Positions 1-10,904 are shown, counted from the stretch's first letter. The stretch: 64,000 nucleotides of DNA from Hyperoodon ampullatus (GCA_949752795.1 OX457056.1:93890942-93954941), one strand, 5' to 3'. A program made the numbers and translations. Notes: a model not told the origin generated them from the sequence alone.

Positions 1-1777
1 ACCTTTGTCCATGATTATTTTCATTGAACAGAAAAACTTATTTATGATGTAATCAAATCCATACACTTTAGACTCATGGTTTGTAACTTCGGGGCTTTTG
101 TTGAAGAAGTTTGTTCCCATCTCTGAGTCACAAAGATATTCTCCCTTGTATCTTCTATTAACTTTATGTCTTTGCCCTTTGTATGTTTAGGTCTTAATCT
201 AGCTACAGTCCATCCGTGTACGTGGTGTTAGACAGGAATAGAGTTCTCCCTCTGAGCCCCAATTGTGTTTCATTGGTCTATTTGTTCTTTTATCAGACTT
301 GTACTGTTTTTATTACTATGACTTTGTGGTAAAGCGAGCCCCCATTCCCCCACCCTTTGTTCTTCTTTTTCAAAGTTGACTTGGTTACTCATGGATCCTT
401 AAACTTCTTTATCAAATTTACATAAAATTGTTGGGTTTCTAAAAAGAAAAGCTAGCTGGAATTTCATTGGGATCTCATTGAATTTATGGCTTTCTTTGCT
501 AAGAACTGACATCTTTATTATATTAAGTTATCCCATTCAAGAGTACAGAATAACTCTTCATTTACTCATATCGTATTTATATCTCTTAATTGAGTTTCAT
601 ATTTTCTCCACTGAGATTCTAAGTATTCGTTTCTTAATCAAATTGTTTCAATAACAGTTGCTTAGTAATACTTCTAAATTTCTGGTAAGTCTAGCTCCCC
701 CTTGTTGTCATATTTTTTTTTCTCTTCAGAATATTCCAAGCTAGTCTTTAAAAGAAAAAGCTTCCGTATTTATATCTAACCTCCATACAGAATTTATTTT
801 TACAGCTTGATGAATATTCCATAAGATGAATACTACATACTTGTATACCAGAGAGATCACTAAATGTTCTTTGATAAATTAATCCCTAGGTACTTTATCA
901 TTTTTGTTTCTGTTGTGAAATGTATCCTATTTAAAAAATATATATTTAGTAAATAGTTGTTACTGGTGTAGAGAAATGCTAGTGATTTTTTTTTTTTTTT
1001 TTTTTTTTTGCGATACATGGGCCTCTCACTGCTGTGTCCTCTCCCATTACAGAGCACAGGCTCCGGATGCACAGGCTCAGTGGCCATGGCTCACGGGCCC
1101 AGCCACTCCGTGGCATGTAGGATCTTCCCGGACTGGGGCACGAACCCGTGTCCCCTGCATCGGCAGGCGGACTCTCAACCACTGCACCCCCAGGGAAATC
1201 CCTGATTTTTTTAGTTGTATCTGGCAACCTTGCTGAAGTCTTATCTGTTCTAATAGTTGGTTGATTATTCTAATGGTTTTCTATATAGATGATCTTATCC
1301 ATGGCAAATGACAATTATTCCTTTCCCCTTCAAATCCTTTTGCCTCTTATTCAATTTCTTTCCTTACAGTGCATTTCTCAGGACCCCCAATATTAAGTTA
1401 AACAGTATCAGTTATAGTGAGCATCCTGTCCAGTACCCAGTCTCAGAAGGAATTCCTCTAGAATTTCTCCACCAAACATAATGTTTTCTGTAGATACTTA
1501 GCATTTGACCTTTATAAAATAAGGGTATTTCCTTCCAGATCTGATTTTCTAAGAGTTTTTATTTTTAATCATACATAGTTATTAAATTCTATCAGTGCTT
1601 TTCTCTGGTTCTATTACAGTAATTGTATAGTTTTTCTCTTTTAGTCTATTGATGTGGTAAGTTATATTGATTGATTTTCTGATGTTGAATCATCTTTGTT
1701 TTCCCGGAGGTAAAACTTTCTTAATAGTGTCTTATTTTTGTAATATAGATAATGATGATGATGAATAGTTAGACTGG
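1..1777 (-). mobile_element. Old L1 (LINE-1) fragment, ORF2 region, antisense
   Basis: The stretch is T-rich on the + strand and reads as degraded L1 ORF2 on the minus strand. On that strand a frame around 860-1000 gives KSLAFLYT and, further on, KYLGINLSK, which are typical of the segment after the reverse-transcriptase core. The frame is broken many times, so the copy is dead. It runs off the left edge of the window and is split by a SINE at 992-1202. The 5' limit near 1777 is set by the next SINE. Confidence 0.75.
992..1202 (-). mobile_element. CHR-type tRNA-derived SINE (cetacean form)
   Basis: Poly-T on the left is the A-tail. The right end is the reverse complement of a tRNA-like head with a B-box-like 'ggttcgtgcc' core and the hallmark 'ccagggaa' terminus. 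The body carries 'gggcctctcactgctgtg', as in the other GC-rich copies here. A short repeat, tgatttttt, lies on both sides (983-991 and 1203-1211) and is a plausible target-site duplication. It sits inside the L1 at 1-1777. Confidence 0.9.
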
Positions 1778-1788
1778 CCTCACTATAT

Positions 1789-2101
1789 ATATATATATAT
1801 TTTAAATAAATTTATTTATGTATTTTTGGCTGCGTTGGGTCTTCATTGCTGCGCGTGGGCTTTCTCTAGTTGCTGCGAGCAGGGGCTGCTATTTGTTGTG
1901 GTGCGCGGGCTTCTCATTGCGGTGGCTTCTCTTGTTGCGGAGCACAGGCTCTAGGTGCGCAGGCTTCAGTAGTTGTGGCTCGAGGGCTCTAGAGCACAGG
2001 CTCAGTAGTTGTGGTACCCGGGCTTAATTGCTCCACAGCATGTGAGATCTTCCCAGACCACTGGCAGGCAGATTCTTAACCACTGTGCCACCAGGGAAGT
2101 C
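1789..2101 (-). mobile_element. CHR-1-like tRNA-derived SINE, near full length
   Basis: This is the longer SINE type with the internal 'agtagttgtggctcgagggc' block, antisense here. An A-rich tail appears as 'aaataaatttatttatg' on the left and the tRNA head on the right. The 11-bp repeat cctcactatat at 1778-1788 and 2102-2112 is a clear target-site duplication. Confidence 0.9.
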
Positions 2102-2123
2102 CCTCACTATATTTTTAAAGACA

Positions 2124-2986
2124 ATTTTTTTTAGAGAAGCTTTGGGTTCACAGCAAAATTGAGCAGAAAGTACAGAGTTTCCACATGCTCTCGCCTCCAC
2201 ACATGCATAGCCTCACCCACTATCAACATCCCCCAACGGGGTGGCACATTTGCTACAATTGATGAACATACATTGACATATCTTAATCACCCAAAGTTCA
2301 TAGTTTACATTCTGGTTCAGTCTTGGTGTACATTCTACAGGTTTGGACAAATATATGACATGTATCCATCATTACAGTATCATACAGAGTATTTTCAGTG
2401 TTCTAAAAATCCTCTGTGCTCTGCCTATTTACCTCCCCCACCCCACTGCAACCTCTGGCAACCACTGATCCTTTTACTGTCTCATAGTTTTGCCTTTTTC
2501 AGAATGTCATAGAGTTGGGATCATATAGTATGCAGCCTTTTCAGATTGGCATCTTTTAGTTAGCAATATACATTTAACGTTCCTCCATGTCTTTTCATGG
2601 CTTGATAGGTTATTTCTTTTTAGTGCTAAATAATATTCCATTGTCTGCATGTATCAAAATTTATTTATTCATTTACTTTTTGAAGGACGTTTTGGTTGCT
2701 TCCAAGTTTTGGCCATTACAACTGAAGCTGCTGTAAAAATCGGTGTGCCAGTCTTTGTGTGGACATAAGTTTTCAACTCCTTTGGGTAAATACCAAAAGT
2801 ACAAATACTGGGTCATACGGTAAGAGTATGTTTAGTTTGTAAGAAACCACCAAACTGTCTTCCAAAGCGGCCATAGTATTTCACATTCCCACCAGTAACG
2901 AATGAGAGTTCCTGTTGCTCCACATCTTCACCAGTATTTGGTATTGTCAGTGTTCTGGATTTTGGCCATTCTAATAGGTGAATAGT
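2124..2986 (-). mobile_element. Old L1 3' end, antisense
   Basis: From a poly-T run at the left (the 3' tail), the sequence follows an old L1 3' UTR and then the end of ORF2. Recognisable antisense ORF2 blocks include the 'ataatattccattgt' region near 2630 and 'ggccattctaataggtg' near 2965. It is 5'-truncated at the right. It is a different copy from the one at 1-1777, because its 3' end lies on the 5' side of that element. Confidence 0.75.
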
Positions 2987-2995
2987 TAAAATATC

Positions 2996-3199
2996 ATTTT
3001 TTTTTTTTCGGTACGCGGGCCTCTCACTGTTGTGGCCTCTCCCGTTGCGGAGCACAGGCTCCGAACGCGCAGGCTCAGCGGCCATGGCTCACGGGCCCAG
3101 CCACTTCGCGGCCTGTGGGATCTTCCCGGACAGGGGTACGAACCCGTGTCCCCTGCATCGGCAGGCGGACTCTCAACCACTGCGCCACCAGGGAAGCCC
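2996..3199 (-). mobile_element. CHR-type SINE (cetacean GC-rich form)
   Basis: Antisense copy with poly-T on the left, 'gtacgcgggcctctcact' after it and 'cgccaccagggaagccc' at the right. The 9-bp repeat taaaatatc at 2987-2995 and 3200-3208 is the target-site duplication. The body is closer to consensus than the 992-1202 copy. Confidence 0.93.
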
Positions 3200-3504
3200 T
3201 AAAATATCTTTTTTAACAAAGGAAATAACACTACAACACTACTCCCTTACTCAAAGTCTTCTGCTGTTTTCCCATCACAATTACATCCGAGCTCCTTACC
3301 ATGATCTATTAGGAAAGTGACCATAAAATTTATCTATACAAACCAGGCACTTTTGAGAAAAAAGGAGGCTCTATGTGTAATGATGCCAGGAAAAATGACA
3401 ACCTCACACCTAACCCTTTCCCTGATCCCTCAGCTCCCACCACACTGGCCGTGCTGCTCTTTTCAACAGTTCCCACATTAAGGCTTTCACACCAGCAAAA
3501 ACTC

Positions 3505-3625
3505 AATAAGGATGTATGAAATGCTTAGTACGTGTCAGGCATTGTATCTGGGGATACAGTGAAAATAACAAAGTTTCTATTTTCATGGAGTTCACATTCT
3601 AGAAGATCCTTCCTGCTGTGTAAAA
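3505..3625 (-). mobile_element. Short reversed L2 3'-end fragment
   Basis: The stretch 'agtacgtgtcaggcattgta...ggggatacagtg...atggagttcacattctag' is the reverse complement of the L2 3' terminus. It lies inside a sense-strand L2, so it is either a second insertion or a local inversion. An A-rich run (3620-3661) follows it. Confidence 0.6.
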
Positions 3626-3844
3626 AAATAAATAAAATAAAATTCAAAAAACAAAAAAAAAAGATACTTCCGTCTAGAAAGCTCTTCCCCCAGATTCTCA
3701 CGTGGCTCACCCACTCACGTCATTCAGGTATTTGTTCAAACGTCCTTGAAAAGGTCTTCCCTGAACATCCCATCTACAATAGGCTGCCCCCACCACCCTA
3801 TCAATCTCTATTCTCTTTTTTTTTTCAAGAAGATGTTGGGGGTA

Positions 3845-4134
3845 GGAGTTTATTATTTAATTTATTTATTTTTGCTGTGTTGGGTTTTCGTTTCTGTGCA
3901 AGGGCTTTCTCTAGTGTGGCAAGCGGGGGCCACTCTTCATTGCGGTGCACGGGCCTCTCACTATCGTGGCCTCTCTTGTTGCGGAGCATAGGCTCCAGAC
4001 ACGCAGACTCAGTAGTTGTGGCTCATGGGCCTAGTTGCTCCGTGGCATGTGGGATCCTCCCAGACCAGGGCTCGAACCTGTGTCCCCTGCATTAGCAGGC
4101 AGATTCTCAACCACTGCGCCACCAGGGAAGCCCT
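3845..4134 (-). mobile_element. CHR-1-like tRNA-derived SINE
   Basis: Antisense SINE. The A-rich tail appears as 'tttatttatttttgctg' on the left, the 'agtagttgtggctcatgg' block is near 4010, and the tRNA head ends 'cgccaccagggaagccc'. It is inserted in the L2 at 3216-4270; the L2 3' end resumes directly after it. Confidence 0.9.
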
Positions 4135-4275
4135 TAGTCACTTGTTTCTTATTTCCCTTAGAATGGAAGCTTCAAGAAGGCCAGGATTTTGGTTGCCTCA
4201 GTCACTGCTATATCCCCAACTCTTGGAGCACTGCCTGAACCATCAATCAATTATTATTTGTTTAATAAATAAATA

Positions 4276-5364
4276 ATGAACAGTTCACTGAGGATATTTA
4301 AGGTAGACAAGCCTTTCCCTTTGGGAACATTTAACTGTTTTTCAAGTGTATTTAATAACAGTGAATTCCTCAAAGATATCTAAAGAGCGTATCCCTGTCA
4401 CAATCATGCATCCCCTTAATTTATGGGGATCCTCTCTCTGCAATAAAAATTGGGCTACATGAGGAGACTCCACATGTAATTCTGAGCTCTCTTAGCATCA
4501 CTAAAACCCAGATTGAAAGCACATGCGTGAAAGAGTTAATGAGTCCTTCTCCTTCTGAGATCTTCCAAGGCAGATTCATCCACCAGCCTCCCTACTGAAG
4601 AGCTGCGCTTTTGAAACTGCAAAGCAAGCACTTGAAAGGGAGCCCTGTCTTTCCTGAATACCCTCAGTGCTGAAGTCTGTGCCGTAAGGGCCCGTCAGGG
4701 GTGTTTCCACCTCTGGGCAAAGTTCAGCTGGCTGGAGTTTTTTCGGGTTCTCGCCTATATGCTTCCAAAAGCTCTCTGTAGATAAGCATGTGAGTGAGAA
4801 TGAGCTATAATTATACAATAATGAAAACAATTTTCTGTAGAACTTATGGATATTGTTCTCATGAAGATTGTCTGGCCAGTCAAATGTGTTTCCTTCATTC
4901 TGCCAACTTTCTCAGAAATTTAATTAAAACTGGCTTTGACGGTGTGTATCCAAGGGAAACCAATTCCTGGTTTTAACTAAGGAAGAAATGAATACTTAAA
5001 GCAGGTTGCTATGATGGAGCAGGAGAACACAAATAGGGTTTTGAACTGGCTTGCATGCCAAATAGAACCGATGGCTTAAAGAATTTGTGGAGAAAGATGT
5101 TTCTTTGGAGAAGAGAATATCATGGAAATATTTTATTCAACAGGACTTTTCAAGAGTCACATGTCAAGTACTCCTTGGAAGGTAATTCCTTGGAAACGTA
5201 TAGTCATTCTGCTTTAAGCATACAGTTATCTCAATTTCAATGATAATACTGCTCAGAATGAATTTTATATGTTTCAATCCAGTATTACCTGATTCCCTGT
5301 GCTGTCCTTTGTCTATTGTCCTAGACTACAGTTTTGTGTTGGAAGTAAGAATGCAGCTGGTGTT
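4276..5364. other. Unassigned stretch, no gene seen
   Basis: I see no repeat family I can name here and no frame with coding character. Open frames of 60-84 codons on both strands look like chance: no domain, no consistent neighbours and no splice-flanked structure. Confidence 0.5.
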
Positions 5365-5535
5365 CAAATTCAACTTGAACAGGTTAAAATTTTCAGTTAG
5401 CTGCATGAAGTTTGGCAAGACACTGAATCTTCCAGTGGCTCAGTTTATTTCACCATAAAATGGAGATAGCATTACCTCCCTGTCGGATTGCTATGAAGAA
5501 TGAATGTGATCCTATGCGGGAATATTTGCCAACTA
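5365..5535 (+). repeat. MIR SINE fragment, sense
   Basis: The MIR core order is visible: 'tttggcaagacactgaatctt', 'ggctcagtttatttcaccataaaatggagata', then 'attgctatgaagaatgaatgtga'. The element is old and diverged, and both ends are frayed. Confidence 0.75.
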
Positions 5536-5539
5536 CAAT

Positions 5540-6410
5540 TTGGTACGAGCCAGGCCAGGACCAAGGTAAGGCCAGTGAGGAGAAAAATTTAGGGGGACTC
5601 CCCCAAAAGTCAGCAATCAAAATAGATAATATTTAAATACCATATTTTTTAAAAGTCAAACAATGCAAAAAAAACCCCATGATGAACAAAATATCAAAAA
5701 CACTAACCCTGGTTATGAAAATGTGAGAGTTGTTCATCTGTTTGGTAGAGGTATAAATAAATAACAGTTTATTTGAGTCTTTGCCATGTCACACATTTTT
5801 AAGACTGTCCTTTCTTTTCAGCAACTGGTTTCAGAGCTGGGCTGCCATCTGCTTTTGCTTCTTCACTGTCTGGTCAGCTGGAAGCTATTCTCAACTTGCT
5901 GTTTGCTTGAACTCTTGCTTTCTCTTCCTTGCAGGTACATGGCTGCCTGACCATACTTTCATTCTTCAAGTTCCTCTCTTGTCCTGCAAGGGGTGCTCTG
6001 GTTCTTTGAAAAAAGTCTTCTTTTAGCTCAAGATTTGGTGTTCTTTAACCTTGGTTTCCTGAGTTAGACTCCTGCATCAAACGCTGGCTTTTTTTCCGAG
6101 GCTCTCAAGGTGATATAATGATGTCAAAAGAAACACTTCTTTACAGTACACTCTCAGGTGAGTTTTCACATGGACTTGCATTCACTGGTCCAGCCAGGTG
6201 CCAAGCCCAGGCATACAACCCTCAGATTTTCAGATTTCTTGGAAACACAAAGGCAACCAACATTTAAATATGGATGATATGAAGCAGGTTTAGAAGTTAA
6301 GCACGTGTCCCTGACAGAACTTTCTCAAATTCTCTCCTCCTGTGCAAGCGGGGAGTATTCATTGATCTATCATTATCATCATCATCAGATCCCTATTTCT
6401 ACCCCCAAAC
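5540..6410. other. Unassigned stretch, no gene seen
   Basis: There is a run of simple A/T-rich and unique-looking sequence, and an imperfect TCA-type triplet stretch near 6368-6388. I recognise no repeat family. The open frame at 5781-6026 has no recognisable domain. Confidence 0.45.
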
Positions 6411-6411
6411 T

Positions 6412-6550
6412 ACTCTTTATTGCTTACTTACTATGTGCTAGCTGCTGTGCATAAATTTCTCATCCAATTCTTACAGCATCCTTTTGGGGTAGGAATTATT
6501 AGCCAATTCATGGATGAGGAAACACAGTTTTAGGCTATTACAGCTAACAA
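6412..6550 (-). repeat. MIR fragment, antisense
   Basis: The order 'cttactatgtgctagctgctgtgc', 'ctcatccaattcttacagcatcc', 'ggtaggaattattag' and 'tggatgaggaaaca' is the reverse complement of the MIR 3' half. Confidence 0.75.
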
Positions 6551-6552
6551 TA

Positions 6553-6640
6553 ATAGGTTCATTCATTTATTCAACAAATGTTTACAAAGTTCTTAACAAT
6601 GACTGAGGGAGGCTCTGTGTTACTATCTTTGGAGGCTAAG
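6553..6640 (-). repeat. L2 3'-terminal scrap, antisense
   Basis: 'ttcattcatttattcaacaaatgttta' followed by a decayed body matches the reversed end of L2, which terminates in repeated gaat units. The piece is short and only suggestive. Confidence 0.5.
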
Positions 6641-6654
6641 ACAGATTGCAGCTG

Positions 6655-7274
6655 AGTTAAGCAGGAAGGGATTCATAGAAGGATATTGAGTAGCTCACGG
6701 AATCCTGGAGAGAACTGGCTATGCCAACAGGGAGAAACCCTAAAGTCATTTCACAGACCCAATCTGGTGAGGAAATTGTTGCCACTGACCCCACCATCAT
6801 GGGCACTGGAAGATGCCATCAACGCTGCCACCACTACTGGGCTGCAGCCTCCAACAGAGGGCATCTTTGATATCCTTGCTGCTTTGTATCATTAGCTCTC
6901 AGTTTGGGGCATCTGTTTGGAAGAACATAAGTCACATGTCCAAACCCTAACAACAAAGAAGGCTGGGAACATGAGTGCCTGGGGACTTCTGTAGTAGGAT
7001 GTGGGTTGGGTCTTTAACAAAGACTCAATTCCCAAAATATGGAAAGGAACTTCAGATTCTGGTACAGCCAAAATTATGGCAAGTGACCACTACATGGAAC
7101 ATGGAGTCCTTGCCCTTCAGGCAATTACAAACTAACAGGAGAGAAGATCCACACAAATGACCACGGTATATAAGATATGCCACTAAAATGATGTGGACAA
7201 GGAGTGCTTCTTTAAGGGAGAGGTAGGAGTTCAATTCTGGCTGGAGATGACAGATTCAAAGACGGGATCACACT
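6655..7274. other. Possible unclassified dispersed repeat
   Basis: The stretch from 'attgagtagctcacggaatcc' through 'ggcatctttgatatccttgctgctttg' to 'aaaggaacttcagattctggt' has the feel of an old mammalian interspersed repeat, but I cannot place the family. No coding signal is seen. The frame at 6686-6895 has no domain. Confidence 0.3.
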
Positions 7275-7359
7275 TCTGCTGGGTCTTTTAAAAAATTTTT
7301 ATTGAAATATAGTTGATTTACAATGTTGTGTCAGTTTCAGGTATACAGCAAATATATGG

Positions 7360-7607
7360 TAAATCCTGGTCGAGGCGTATGCTTTAGGGAAAAAAACTCA
7401 CGAGTTTAACTATGAAAGAAGCATCAACTGAGTTTATTTCTCTTTTTAGCACTTGTCCTGGTTATAATTCCTTATTTGTGTCTATAATGATTTGAGGAAT
7501 TAAAGTGGGGTCCAGGACATGCTGGCTCAGAAGAAGATAGGAACAATAATCAAATGCTTCAGGCAGATCCCTAGAGCCCACTGCCTAGATTCACAAAATA
7601 AGCAGAG
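7360..7607 (+). repeat. Foreign patch inside the L1; left part duplicates 8150-8297
   Basis: From 'taaatcctggt' to 'atttgagga' (7360-7498) the patch matches 8150-8295 in the same orientation. It is about 90% alike over the last 90 bases, with the shared block 'tatgaaagaagcatcaactgag'. The copy at 8150 continues into a fuller L2 3' end, whereas the one here stops short and is followed by about 110 bases of unknown origin. The L1 sequence is interrupted exactly across this patch. Confidence 0.75.
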
Positions 7608-7719
7608 AATATATATATATATTTTTTTCTTTTTTAGATTCTTTTCCACTATAGGTTATTACAAGATATTGAGTATAGTTCCCTGTGTTATACAGTATAT
7701 CCTTGTTGGTTTTCTATTC

Positions 7720-7782
<63 letters not shown>

Positions 7783-7783
7783 G

Positions 7784-7836
<53 letters not shown>
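7720..7836. repeat. (TG)n-(TA)n microsatellite, strictly alternating
   Basis: A TG run passes into TA runs with one TGTATGTG interruption. Purine and pyrimidine alternate without a break over about 117 bases. It lies within the L1 fragment and produces the low-complexity CVCV/IYIY open frames seen here. Confidence 0.95.
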
Positions 7837-7839
<3 letters not shown>

Positions 7840-8149
7840 TGTGTTTTTTTTTAATCCCAAACTTCTAATTTATCCCTCTTCCCCTTTGGTAACCATAAGT
7901 TTGTGTTCTATGTCTGTGAGTCTATTTCTGTTTTGTAAATAAGTTCATTTGTATCTGCTGGGTCTTAAATAGTGGTAGAATTTGGAGAGATAACAACGGT
8001 GAGTGGGTAAAATAGGAAGGACCATTCAAAGAATGAGGCACCCAGGTCCACAAAAGGTCCAAGGTGTGTTAGCAATGAGGAGTCCTCATATTGTGCTGAG
8101 TAGGGGAATAGACCAGGAGGTTTATCGCAGAGATCTAGACATGAGATGA

Positions 8150-8297
8150 TAAATCCTGGTCAAGGTACATGGCCATGGTGGGAAAGAAAAAGTAAACTCA
8201 GGAGTAATTATGAAAGAAGCATCAACTGAGCTTATTTCTCCTTTTAGCACTTGTCCTGGTTGTAATTTCTTAGTTGTGTCTATGATGATTTGAGGTA
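8150..8297 (+). repeat. Second member of the direct duplicate (likely the source)
   Basis: It matches 7360-7498. Its right half is the start of an L2 3' end that continues uninterrupted to about 8445, so this copy keeps the original context and is the more likely source. Confidence 0.75.
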
Positions 8298-8445
8298 ACA
8301 CCTGTCTCTTCTATCAGACAGGAGCCTCCATGAGGCAGGAACCATGTCCTCTCTTCCTCCCCATCATATTCCCAGGGCCTTGCACAGTGCCAGCTGCATG
8401 GAAGGAGCTCAGGAGATACTTGTTGAGGGGAAGATAGGTTGATAA
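8236..8445 (+). mobile_element. L2 3' end, sense
   Basis: 'ttagcacttgtcctggttgtaatttc', 'caggagcctccatgaggcaggaacc', 'cccagggccttgcacagtgcc' and 'agatacttgttgag' follow the L2 3' terminus in order. Confidence 0.75.
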
Positions 8446-9785
8446 ACAGACTGATACACAATTAGAGAACAGGAAATGGAGACAACAAAGATAATTCTGA
8501 GGTTTTGGTCATACAGAAGTCTCGGGGTTGAATTCGGGGTTCAGAGGGAACACCTTTGAGGGAGTTTTTCAGCCGGTGTTTGGAGATGAGAGAAAAGTGA
8601 TTTGTAGCCTAACAGAATTAAGCAGGTAAGCCTGTTCTGCATATATGTGTGATGGTTAACACAACTCGAGCATGCATTGCAATGATGGAATTCCACATGC
8701 AGTGTAGATTGGCTTTGGGGGGAAAGATCATGTTTGAGTACTATTATTTCACACTATCCGTGCCACTGTTCCTATGTTCCCTGGATTGATAGAGTCATGA
8801 CAGCACCGTGTGGTCTGAGTGGAAAGGCATGTTTCCCCTGACGAGCTTCGTCCAGCTGCCCACCCTCCCACGCTTGGAGTGTGAGACGGAATAAGAGTGG
8901 GCATCCGATCCAGGTTGGGAGAAAAAAAGAACATATGTCAGAGATGTATCCCTCAAGCCCCACCAGGATATATGTGAGAGTGTTCCCCTGTCTTATGCCA
9001 TAATTCATATCAAGAGCTGATGAATTTTTCACAGTGAGGCTCTAGTGTGTCCGTCTCGTTTTTCAGCCTTGCTCTTCTGGGTTCAAGTGACCCAAGCAGG
9101 GTTTGGTGGCTCATAGGAGTGCAGGATTTAAGGAATTACACAAGTGCTGGAGGGTTTCCATCGAGCTCCCTTGGTAACAGCAGCAAAGTGATAGGAAACA
9201 TTTTATAAATTAAGCTGCTTTAGCCAGAAAAGAGAGCAGAACTGTTGCTTCCTTACAATTAACTGTTTCTCTCCCAATAATAAGAAAAGTGAATGCTGTA
9301 TATCTGCTCTGTCTTCCCAAGTTCAATTAGAGATAACAACTGAATCTGGGTTGCAGGGAGCCCAGAAAAAAACTAAATTATCCATGTTAGCAAATAAGGG
9401 ACATGTTTGAAGAAGGGAAAACCAGATAGTGGACATTTGTGGCTTTGAGCTTCCCAGCAGCTTTGATTTGGGTAACAGAACCCACACCTCCCCTTGGACA
9501 GTCACCCCACTCTGGTCCCAGTCTGGGCTACCAGGGTGGGCACGTGGCCTACAGAGAGTACTGTACCCTTGGCTGGAGAGGTCACTTTAGGGATTGACAC
9601 ATTTCTTACCAAGTCAGTCAGAGAAATCCTTGGGTCTATAGCTATTGTCATTCCCAAGCAGTTTCAGATATGTACGCACCCAGCCTCATCACACAATTAT
9701 ATCAAAAGGGTATTGGAAATTTCTTTGGAAAATGAATTTACCCAACAGCTCTTTGTTCACACTTTGTAACACTTCTAAACACAAG
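8446..9785. other. Unassigned, repeat-poor stretch
   Basis: I recognise no repeat and no gene. The open frames (8749-9032 minus, 9323-9505 minus, 9494-9769 plus) lack domains, overlap each other and use no evident exon structure. This could be unique non-coding DNA. Confidence 0.5.
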
Positions 9786-10130
9786 TATTATGGACTGAAT
9801 ATTTGTGTCCCCCTAATTCATATGTTGAAATCTTAACCCCTGATGTGATGATATTAGGAGTGGGGGCACTTTGGGAAGTGAGTGGGTCATGAGGATGGAG
9901 CTCTTGCGAATGGGATAAGTGCCCTTATAGAAGTGAGAGGAGAGTGTGCTGTCCCTCTGCTCTCCACCATGTGAGGATACTAGAGGATGGCCTTCTGCAG
10001 ACCAGAAAGAAGGCTCTCACCAGACAATGGTGCCTTGATCTTAACTTCTCAGCCTCCAGAACTGTGAGAAATAAATGTCTGTTGTTTAAGCCACCCAGTC
10101 TATGGTATTCTGTTATAGATAAGACAACAA
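9786..10130 (+). mobile_element. Solo LTR of the MaLR class (MLT1/MST-like)
   Basis: It starts 'tattatggactgaatatttgtg' and keeps the hallmark 'aattcatatgttgaaatc', 'ccaccatgtgaggata', 'cctccagaactgtgagaaataaat' and 'gtttaagccacccagtctatgg' blocks in order. This is an ERVL-MaLR LTR of near-full length. No internal retroviral sequence accompanies it. The AATAAA in 'gaaataaatg' is the LTR polyadenylation signal. Confidence 0.88.
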
Positions 10131-10149
10131 GCTACATTGTATGATAATT

Positions 10150-10295
10150 ATTTGTGTATTATGTGTCCCCTCCCCTCACTGGGCTATGGACCCAGAGGAC
10201 AAAGACCATATCTTTTTAAAAATCTTATATTCCTAGAGCACATAGCACAGTGCTTCACACATGAAATCTTTAGATACAGTTATTGAAATGAATCA
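10150..10295 (+). repeat. L2 3' end, sense
   Basis: 'ctatggacccagaggacaaagacc', 'cctagagcacatagcacagtgctt' and a decayed 'gaaatgaat' end match the L2 3' terminus. Confidence 0.65.
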
Positions 10296-10850
10296 GCTTT
10301 ACCTCTGCCCAGGCATGGGTGATAGACACCCTAAAATGGATGGACATGATGTAAAACTGCTGTTCAGAGAGATTATGCAATCTACCCAAGATTTCACTTC
10401 ATGGATATATCTTGAAATAGATAACTTTATGAAAATATTACTTCATTTGCTGAAGCCTTCCATGAGACATATCCTTCAGAAATAAAAGCAAAAAGCTTTG
10501 TTTCCAGAGGAAAGGGTAATTTTTTTCCCTAGTGGATAATAACATCTATGTAAATGACCATATTTCTTTCTTTGCTTTGGCCATCAGGAAGCTATGAGGC
10601 AAATTTTCTGCTCAATTACTGTAACTTGGTAAGATTTTTTGGATTCCCTCATCTTCACTGTGCACTTGTTCTAATTTACATATCTCTGACCCTGTTATTC
10701 AGTTTTAAGCCTATATTTTATTATATGTATTTCCTATATTATTTGTTGAACAAATTATGGGATATTAATAGCCAATTCTGGCTCAAATAATAAAATTTTT
10801 TTCAAAGCATAGGGACGCCTGAGACAACAGTGGTGAGTGTCTAGAACAAG

Positions 10851-10904
10851 GGGATATTTGCTTGACTCTTACAAAGTGGGATATTTGCTTGACTCTTACA
10901 AAGT
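10851..10904 (+). repeat. Perfect 27-bp tandem duplication
   Basis: The unit gggatatttgcttgactctt plus acaaagt occurs twice head-to-tail with no mismatch, at 10851-10877 and 10878-10904. The absence of any mismatch points to a recent slip or a small templated duplication. Confidence 0.97.

Larger units (their letters stand above)
3216..4270 (+). mobile_element. L2 (LINE-2) 3' region, sense, interrupted
   Basis: Blocks of the L2 3' consensus appear in order: 'cttctgctgttttcccatcac' with 'gagctccttaccatgatct' near 3255-3310, 'cacactggccgtgctg' near 3445, 'cattcaggt...ggtcttccctga' at 3720-3765, and the terminal 'tagaatggaagcttcaaga...ttgtttaataaataa' at 4160-4275. It is broken by a reversed L2 piece (3505-3625) and a SINE (3845-4134). 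The fossil is too decayed to code. Confidence 0.75.
7288..7953 (-). mobile_element. 5'-truncated artiodactyl-type L1 3' end with target-site duplication
   Basis: Antisense L1 3' UTR of the artiodactyl type: 'tttttattgaaatatagttgatttac' at the left, 'gattcttttccactataggttatt' near 7636, and 'ctatttctgttttgtaaataagttcattt' at the right. The 13-bp repeat tctgctgggtctt at 7275-7287 and 7954-7966 is an exact target-site duplication. The element is split by a foreign patch (7360-7607) and carries an expanded TG/TA tract. Confidence 0.88.

Noticed and set aside
976..1236. Overlapping 60-90-codon frames on both strands in SINE copies (also near 3030, 4016, 41111-41672 and 54279-54609)
   Set aside because: The same peptides recur wherever the GC-rich SINE occurs, in several frames and both strands. 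They are by-products of its composition.
3532..4095. 187-codon plus-strand frame
   Set aside because: It runs through a reversed L2 scrap, an A-rich run and an antisense SINE. No single element or gene explains it as coding.
7519..7942. Frames with CVCV and IYIY runs
   Set aside because: Translation of the TG/TA microsatellite.
9786..10130. Possible larger endogenous retrovirus next to the LTR
   Set aside because: Only one LTR is seen, with no gag, pol or env-like sequence on either side. It is a solitary LTR.
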